Positions 56,802-64,000 of a stretch of 64,000 nt of DNA are shown here, piece after piece. The notes below the pieces were generated by a model. That model made no database searches, was not told where the DNA came from, and saw nothing but the letters and a program-made list of their open reading frames with translations. Each line of letters opens with the position of its first letter. Positions within the stretch are counted from its first letter, which is position 1. The stretch comes from Chlorophyllum brunneum (taxonomy: Eukaryota > Basidiomycota > Agaricomycetes > Agaricales > Agaricaceae), in the NCBI GenBank assembly GCA_963576785.1, contig OY756142.1, forward strand, positions 3,615,777 through 3,679,776, read 5' to 3'. Made by a program: the position numbers and the translations under genes.

Positions 56802-58910
56802 ATGGACAACCCCGACGACTCCCCAGAATACTCAAACTCACAGCTGGCCACCCTCCTCGCTGACTCCTACAAGGATGCTGACACCCTGCGCAGAGACCTT
56901 GCTCTTGCAAAGAAACGTGCAGAAAAGGCGGAGCGACTCCTTGTCGGCTTCCAGACCATCCAGCAGTCTTCTGCAGAGCTCTCCTCGTCCTCTGGACAGT
57001 CTCCAGACGTCGCACGGATGATGATGGACTATGAAGACCGCATCACCCGTGCTGAGCGCGCCAAAGACGACGCTGAGGCTCGTCGGCGCGCCATCCAGGA
57101 CAACTGGCACGCCTTCAACCGTTATCTCTCTTCCATCGAGCACAGAACTCATGATGCCCGCTCTCATTTTGACCGCATCGTCTCCGGCGACAACTCTTCT
57201 CTTTCTCTAGCCTCTGTCTCCCCCTATGCCCCCCCATCGGTGTGTCCGTTTCCTTTTTCTCCCACTCCCGACCTTGACGTCCGCCAGCACCAGAACTCTT
57301 CCCACGTATTTCCTTCCCTCCCGCCACACCCAACCCCCAACCCTGGCCGACGCCCACGTACTCCAAGTATGGACTCTTCATCCTTACAACCACCCCCCAA
57401 ACGATCAAGGGGTGAGAGCGACGATCGTGGTCGTCGCTATCCTGACCCCGTACGTTTCCTCCCATCATCACAAACGTGATTTCCCGATGCTGACCTTCAC
57501 TCACAGGCCTATCCAGCCCGCCTCCACACATACGACGAGTACCGTGTTCCACGCATGATTCGACCCGGCGGTCACCGATCCCGCAGCCGGTCTTCGGAAA
57601 AGTCGATATCATCCGTGGACGAGATGCTCCTCCAAGCGACCACGGGAGAATCCAATGGAACTAATGGAACACAGAATCGAAGACCCCACACTGCCAATGC
57701 AAACGCTACTCTTCATCCGCCGAATGCCTATCCGTCCATGCAACGTTCTCACCCGGATTCACCACCCTACCCCCCAAACCGACCTCGTGTCGATCACCCT
57801 GGGTCACTGCCCCCTGCAAGCCAGGCCCAGCCCTACCTCTTTGCGCCTATCGTCACCGGCGCTCCCCCGAAAAAGAAATATACGGGTGGTATTACTCCCG
57901 CAGCGAGCGGTCAGTGAAATTAATCCTCTCGTTTTTAGCAATCCTGACCCACAAAATACAGGCCCCATTGAAACGCCACCTGCACCAACGCCACCCGTGG
58001 CAGCGTTCCCTCCTACAAATGCAGACGGTCAACGTATATGCCGACAGTGTGGTCTCCCGGGGCGTTACAAGGATGGAAAATGTGTTGAGAAATGGGGTCC
58101 CGGTCCGATGGGCCCTGGAACTGTCTGTGATAGGTTAGTACTGAGAACTGCCCGAGGTGGACGGTGATTGACGGACGACCCTGCAGGTGTCGGAAGAAGA
58201 TGAAGCGAGTCGAGAGACGGGGTACGCTCGAGCAGCAGCAGCAGCTCGCTAACGCCAACGCGCTTGGACGCACTGGTTCACATGTCGTTGTCCAACATCC
58301 TCCAGAGCGCACCTTGCAGCGATCCGATACGCTGTTGAGCCACTCGCAGGGTCAGGGCAGCAATGGAAGTCAGATGAGCTTTCGAGCCGTCATGAATTCT
58401 TCGAGCCCTAGCAAGACAGGCCGTGCCATGAGTCCTCCCCCGGCAATTGCGTCATTGAAAGATGATGACGAGAATGCCGGTCGTAGCAGCAGTCGTTCCA
58501 GCTCAAGGAACGGGCGTCCGGGCTCCAGGCAACAACACCCGCCGCCACCAGCACCGTCACAGTCACAACAACATTTATCTGTTCCCGCGAAGCGCTCACC
58601 GTTGGCGTCGGGATCTGTATCCGGAGACGGTAAGGATCCATCGCCAGGCGGAAGGGTCGAGGCTGATGGGGAAACGGACGCGGACGCGGAAGCAGAAGTT
58701 GACGCAGACGCTGAGGGAGAGGGTGACCACGAAGAATACGAAATTGACGACGAGGATGATCCACCTCCAAGACACAAGGGACGAGACATCATTCGGGCAG
58801 CAGCAGCGGTGCGGGAAGCTGATGAAGAGTTACTAGAGGCCGTTGATGCCGCAGAAGCAAACAGCAGTAGTTCACATGCCGGTGGACGACGATATCATGA
58901 CGAGGACTAA
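56802..58910 (+). CDS. GATA-like zinc-finger protein with N-terminal coiled coil
   Basis: Exons 56802-57449, 57507-57909, 57962-58133 and 58187-58910 give 648 aa. Residues about 15-115 are Ala/Arg/Glu-rich and likely coiled coil (KKRAEKAERLL, DYEDRITRAERAKDDAEARR). A Pro/Ser-rich region follows. The zinc finger is C377-x2-C380 ... C406-x2-C409 (ICRQCGLPGRYKDGKC ... VCDRCRKKMKRVERRG), resembling a GATA-type finger but with a longer loop. The C-terminus has an Asp/Glu-rich acidic block and a short coiled region. Probably a nuclear transcription regulator. The ATG at 56802 is chosen as the first after the GC-rich leader that begins the conserved acidic start MDNPDDSPEY. Confidence 0.85.
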
Positions 58911-59155
58911 TTTTCCATACTCACGCTGCTGTCGATTATACCCATGCATTATGAGGATTATTACATTTGTTGTACTTGTAGTGATAAATGAGGAACTCAC
59001 GTGACTTCTGTTTATGGAGGACTCTCGCCATTGGCCCCACCGACGCCCAACACCTCTTGCTCACTGACCACGACAACGACCACGCACGATTTATTCCTCT
59101 GGTCTGGCATTCACTTGCTCTGACCGCAACACAACGACTATCAGCTTTCTATTCT
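58911..59155. promoter_or_regulatory. Short spacer between tandem genes
   Basis: 245 bp between the zinc-finger stop and the chosen BCAS3-like start. An in-frame upstream ATG at 58988 would add 56 residues of untypical sequence and was not chosen. Confidence 0.4.
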
Positions 59156-62100
59156 ATGCCGCGCAATGCTCGCAGGAAACAGGCTCCAGCTCATCTTCCA
59201 ACGCCCCCAGATGTTCCTCAGCTTCTTGCTCCAGAGCCTCTTGCCCTCGACCACCTTATAGATTTTGATGCTCAGTACACGTCGCCTCCGTTCATAGAGG
59301 CCCAGCTCCCGGAGGACCTTGATAGACCTGAGACGCCCCCTTTGCCAATCCCTCCTCGGATCCATGCGCAATACCATGAGGAGGAAGAACAAGGGGAGGA
59401 GCCGGAAACGAGTGCTGGCCATACACGCACCCCCACTGTGCCCAGGTATGCAACCACGTTGCCTTCCTATCTCTTTCTCTTTCAAATGACTCACTCTGAC
59501 CCAACCCGCACCAGCCATCCGACCAGACTCGAGTCAATCTCGCGCACTATCAAGACTTATACTCCTCCCGCTATCAAGTCGTCAGCTTCTGCCGCTCTTC
59601 GCACTTCCGCTGATGCTCTTCGTACTTACGTCCCTTCATCCATCCACATTCCTGTCCCTTCTGCCGCACCTTCGCCACCCATGGTATCTCGGCCTTTGAG
59701 CTACGGTCGCTTCTCTGTTGATCCGGACCTTTCCCGTCAACCTCCTAGTACGCTGTATCAACAAGAAGAAGGGATGTCTCTCGGGCAGCACGAGGCTAGC
59801 ACACTCCTCGGGCGTGCACCTTCTGGGGTCGCTAAAGCGCTTGGGGTTGCGTCATACCCTCGTTCACCTTCCTCTTTGAAGGATACTCACGCTGATGTGA
59901 TTATCTGGGCCCGTTGGGACTCTGTTTCCCAAAGGTACGCATCTTCTTGATGGTATACATTTGTTCGCTTCTGATTGTCTTGATCTGATAGACGCATTCT
60001 TATTATTGGATATACTTCGGGTATCCAAATTTGGGATTGTTCAGATCTCGGGTCCGTGACTGAAATACTCAACCTTACGCCCTCGTCGGAAGAATGGATC
60101 CTCGACATCGCCGGCCGAATTATTAACTTTAATTCCTTTGTTCTTGCAGCCGTGCTACCACCACCACCCTCTTCTGGTGACTTGCAAGCAAGCCACCGTC
60201 CACTCCTTGGAATTCTCTTGTCAACCTCTGACTCCCCTCCTTCTCACTCTGCGTTGTTCGTTTATTCACTCAAGGATCATCAGACCGTACACAAGATCGC
60301 GTTACCCGGTATTGCTTCTACTTTCGAATCTAATAGCCATTTTATTGTAATTGTGAGTTTCAATGTCTTATTTTAGATTTACCCTTGCTAATCCTCGGTC
60401 AGAGTACAACTTCACCTCCAACTGTACATATACTTTCAGCGTCGACTTTTCATATTTTGTGGACTCTTTCATCGGCCTCGCTTGCGACTTTTTCGCCCGT
60501 ACCATCTGTATCATTAGCAGGACAAGTTCCACCGATAGATCAACCACCGAAACCCCCTCCCGCTCCCGTCTTTGCACTATCAAGCCGTCTCCTCGCTTAC
60601 GCCTCACCGTCGCCTCACTTGTCACGTCGCGTCTCTACGTCTTCAGCCGGATCCGGTCCATCACATTCTAGCACCTCTTCCTCACCTTTTGGATTTTCCC
60701 AGAGCGATCTCGGTAATGCTGCGATCAAGGTTGGGGGATCGGTACTGAGCGGGATGAAGTTTATAGGTGGAATTGCGTACGAGGCAGCGAAGAACAGAAT
60801 CGCGGAGGAAAGTAGTACGCGTCCTGGAACAAGGTTCTTCTCGCGGAGTGCCCCAACGGATGAACGTCCGTTCTCGACAACTGCTTTAGACAAGGACAAA
60901 GACAAGGTTGTCGTTCCTCACACCGGTCCAGCTGCTGAATCTGGCTTCTATGTCACGATTCTCGATCTGTTCAACGTAGACGACAAACCAGTCAAGATTG
61001 CCGAATTTATGACTTCGAAGAGTCAACCGATCGCAAAGCTGGCGTTTTCGAGGGATGGGTGTAGTCTCATCTCGGTTCCAGAGAACGGCCAGGTCACTAG
61101 GGTATTTGGTATTCGCCCACGACGTGCTGAAGGAGATGCCAAGGCTGGAGATGGAGTTAGACTGTATGACTTACGGAGGGGTCGGACGTCGGTGTTGGTT
61201 GAGAGTGTGGAGAGTGCTAGGGATGGCAGATGGGTTGGGATTGGGACGAAGAATAGGACCGTTCATGTTTTCCCAACGAATCCATTTGGCGGACGTCCAG
61301 ACACCGCTGGACATTTGCAAAGGAATGTCAAGAATGTCGATGAGCTGGTGAGTCTTGAGATATCTCTCCCATACTTTGTCTGACGCCCTCCAGCAGCCGC
61401 GACTTGTTGAAGTTGCGCCCCTCGTTCGTCTTCGACCACTAAACACCTTCAAGACAGTAGAGCAATACCGTGCCCATCTCGCGTTCATGTTCATTCATCG
61501 GGGCGACGTCCGTATCCCCACGAGCTTACTCCCCCAACCAGCCTCCAAGTACACCGATCCGACCTCTTCCCCTCCAATGTCACCCAATCGTCCTCGTCGA
61601 GTCGGAAACGTTCAAGATTTACTCGTATTTGACCCAGCCGATGGGACACTCTCCCTTCGTCGAATCGTTTGTGACCAACGACCTCGCGACCAGCTTAGCC
61701 TCGCGTCAGTTTCAACCACCGCGATGGGCGTTGTTTCTAGATCAATGCCTGGAACCGTTGGGAGTCCCGTGCGGCTCAGTGCTTCCCCTAGTGCTGTCAG
61801 CCGTACGTCGTCAACTTCGACCACTGCCGGGGGTGGAGGAGCTGTTCAAAGCGGTCCGAGCGGACATGATATCGTGATGGAGTTGGTTGGACAGGAAGCA
61901 GTCATGGCGACATGGAACTTGCAGAGGAAGAGGGACTGGGAAGAAATTCGAAAGCCTGTAAGCAGTAATATTGACCAGCCGAAGGAAGTTTTTGGCACCG
62001 AGTAAGAATTCCTTTGAGCTTTTTGCCTGTGCGCGTGACTTATTATTTCCCAGTTGGCTTGCTCGAGCCGAGCTTTCCACCTGTTCTCGATCACCACATA

Positions 62101-62957
62101 TTCTGCCTCGGTCGCTTTACTTATCACATCAGTTTGCGTTCTGGACCCTCGGCGAAGACTATCATGCGCTCTTACGACAATACCACTTTGACGTTCGTGG
62201 CAACAAGATCCACGTCCGCCGGGAAGTTCAAGTCAGCGTCGGGTTGAACACTACCAGCGATCGCTTTGTTGAAGACCTCGATCTCCACCATACAAGCTCC
62301 TCCTTTGACGAACCTCTTGCGTCCGCTCTGGCAGGCAACCTTGCGACGGATTATGCAAACTCTATCCCTACCGTTTTACCAATGTATCCGAACGGTATCT
62401 CTGGCGCCCATTCCTCGCCCTCGCTCAAGACAGCTGCCTTCATCCGCAACTCGATCCCTATCCGCAAGTTTGGCGACGGGATGTCAGAGGGACTTGGAAG
62501 GATCCGGAGGGAAATTTCGAGCTCGTACCAGAAGAATAGGATTCGCTCGCCGAGTTTAGGACCGAGGAGGGACGGAGAGGATATTATGAGTGTTCCGCTC
62601 GAATTTGATGAAGAGGATGAAGACTTTTTAGGCGTTTCGAGAAGTGCCAACGTTGTCAGTGCCGCGGGTATAAGTGCAGAATTGGGCACCTCTGGGACGA
62701 GTATCAGCGCAAACGACGTTACCCCACCGACACCCGAAGCTGAGGATCTCTGGAAGGGATGGGAAAGTCGCGAAGTAGGTCAGACGGTCGAGGAGATGGA
62801 GAAATTTGATGATATTTCAGTCGTGGGTTTCTTGGATGAGGAACATCAGAGGGAGAAGGAAGCAAGGGAGAGTGCGAGGATACTGGAGATTGAGAGCGGA
62901 AGTAAGGGAAAGGGAAAGAAGAAGGGAAAGAAGAGGGCTGGTGGTGGTAGGATTTAG
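59156..62957 (+). CDS. BCAS3-type WD40 protein (autophagy/PI3P-binding family)
   Basis: Six exons splice to 1,175 aa: 59156-59445, 59515-59934, 59992-60352, 60403-61347, 61394-62001 and 62054-62957. An N-terminal disordered part is followed by propeller blades: DVIIWARWDS, IIGYTSGIQIWDC, PIAKLAFSRDGCSLISV and LYDLRRGRTSVLVESVESARDGRWVGIGT. The last is the typical BCAS3/Atg18-related block before HVFPTNPFGG. The C-terminus is acidic, then Lys-rich. Human BCAS3 acts with PHAF1 at phagophores; the fungal role is inferred. Intron 1 (69 nt) is a multiple of three, and its presence is predicted only from splice sites. This is the last gene before the telomere. Broken copies of exon 5 lie at 19.7-20.0 and 33.3-33.8 kb. 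Confidence 0.88.
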
Positions 62958-63540
62958 TGTGTACCGTAGTATTTCAAGATGTGTTGTAGTGAAGGTAAGG
63001 GAAATGGAACACATGGTCAACGTGATTTATGTCGTTTTGAGAGCAGTGGCTTAGGGCTAGGCATGCCCCCGGGCTAGGTATTCTGTGTAAATAGACGCAG
63101 GTCGAACAAATACAAGAGAGTATAATACACAAGCTACCTGGTCATAACAGTGGTATGGGCCCTTATATGAGGGACAAGACAAAAGAAGATGTTGCAGGTT
63201 GATGATAATTGAGGTGCGAGAATAAAGGTAGAAGAGAGAGAGCCCAAGTGATAGCAGAGAAAGTGTTGTAGGTCGAGTGTCATCGGCCTGCATAGTCCAT
63301 GGAGCAACATGAGGGATGTGCTGCAGGTCAAAGATGTTTGACCTATCTCTCTTATATTGGCATCACGGTATGTGATGCTGCAATGTTGGAGATTCCTTCT
63401 TTACTATTGATGACAATCAAGAGGACCATCATCCCGACTCAGATACCCTTAATAATCTGATTCTTATAATGTGCCTCGCATTATATGTTGCCTGACGATC
63501 ATTATTGCTAGTTAAGGTAATCTGTCATCAAAATGAGGTG
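62958..63540. other. Subtelomeric spacer
   Basis: Non-coding, with loosely repeated TTGCAGGT/CTGCAGGTC words near 63190, 63270 and 63330. No gene seen. Confidence 0.4.
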
Positions 63541-63614
63541 CCTAGTAGTATTACCACTCCAACCAGGGGTCTACTCCCCTAGTAGTATTACCACTCTAAC
63601 TAGGGGTCTACTCC
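63541..63614. repeat. Two tandem copies of a 37-bp repeat
   Basis: Units start at 63541 and 63578 with CCTAGTAGTATTACCACTC and differ at two C/T positions. Confidence 0.8.
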
Positions 63615-63774
63615 CCTGGGTGCCATCAATGCCTGTATCTGGATACAAGGCCATATAGAAAATTGCAATTATATACCAATAAATAGGGCTGTTAAATGCG
63701 ATTCCAATGAGCGCACAACCGTCCCAGTCCGTGGCCTCTTTAATATTATATAGAATAAAGTCTATTAAACATGA

Positions 63775-63890
63775 ATATAGGGTACCACCAGGTACCATCC
63801 GGAAACAGCCGAGGATGATGGTACCGCCAACTCGGTGCCATCAGTGATGGTATCACTCATTGCTGATGGTACTTACACGGTACTGCGGGG
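63775..63890. repeat. Telomere-adjacent GGTACC/GATGGTA-rich repeat
   Basis: Degenerate repeats of GGTACCA and TGATGGTA words occur immediately before the telomeric array. Probably a telomere-associated sequence. Confidence 0.55.
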
Positions 63891-64000
63891 TTAGGGTTAG
63901 GGTTAGGGTTAGGGTTAGGGTTAGGGTTAGGGTTAGGGTTAGGGTTAGGGTTAGGGTTAGGGTTAGGGTTAGGGTTAGGGTTAGGGTTAGGGTTAGGGTT
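63891..64000 (+). repeat. Telomere, (TTAGGG)n
   Basis: 110 bp of perfect TTAGGG units (18 full plus two bases) run to the window end. The G-rich strand is on plus and reads outward, as expected for a right chromosome end. Confidence 0.97.

Noticed and set aside
56206..57015. 269-codon minus-strand frame in the GC-rich region
   Set aside because: It opposes the coiled-coil exon of the zinc-finger gene; GC-rich sequence produces long accidental frames.
58370..58792. 140-codon minus-strand Ser/Gly-rich frame
   Set aside because: It is a shadow of the acidic and Ser-rich C-terminal exon of the zinc-finger protein.
63541..63614. CRISPR-like repeat
   Set aside because: There are only two adjacent tandem copies without spacers, in a eukaryotic subtelomere.

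Overview
This window is the last 64 kb of a fungal chromosome. The right end is an uninterrupted run of about 18 TTAGGG units (63891-64000) that reaches the window edge. Short GT-AG introns (about 45-80 nt), a CFEM protein, trichodiene-synthase-like terpene synthases, DUF6534-type membrane proteins and a Ty1/copia element point to a basidiomycete, probably an agaricomycete. That placement rests on gene content; I ran no database search.

Layout. (1) 0.75-15 kb is a mosaic of direct and inverted segmental duplications carrying four head-to-head pairs of tiny secreted peptide genes. Each peptide has a signal sequence, a short pro-region and a 39-40 residue mature peptide with the six-cysteine CSalphabeta spacing of plectasin-like fungal defensins. 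A phase-1 intron sits just before the last exon, which encodes the terminal Cys-x-Cys. One of the eight is frameshifted. (2) 16.8-18.7 kb is a complete eight-exon secreted FAD oxidase. (3) 19.7-21.5 kb holds a decayed fragment of the telomere-proximal BCAS3-like gene and a MITE-like element. (4) 21.6-28.9 kb is a full-length copia retrotransposon with two LTRs and a 5-bp target duplication. Its pol frame is unbroken by indels but carries ten stop codons that C-to-T changes could explain. It sits 31 bp (TSD included) upstream of (5) a sesquiterpene synthase gene (29.0-30.2 kb). (6) 30.3-42.1 kb holds membrane-protein genes or relics, a second BCAS3 fragment, two dead defensin-like copies facing away from each other, a short-chain dehydrogenase, three divergent defensin-like genes with the same intron position, an aminotransferase relic, and a second terpene synthase in inverted orientation with the same exon plan. 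(7) 45-55 kb holds unrecognised membrane proteins, SNX3 (with a GC-AG intron), a CFEM GPI-type protein, a MAPR/Dap1 protein and a damaged DUF6534 gene. (8) 56.8-63 kb holds two long conserved genes, a GATA-like zinc-finger protein and a BCAS3-type WD40 protein. Beyond them lie about 0.9 kb of repeats and the telomere.

The most striking content is the defensin-like family: eleven recognisable exon-1/exon-2 genes (ten apparently intact, one frameshifted) plus two further relics, spread over 40 kb. The four B-type mature peptides are identical despite synonymous differences, which suggests purifying selection. Terpene synthases, oxidase, dehydrogenase and small secreted peptides together look like an accessory subtelomeric repertoire. 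Whether the terpene genes form a working biosynthetic cluster is inference, since I see no P450.
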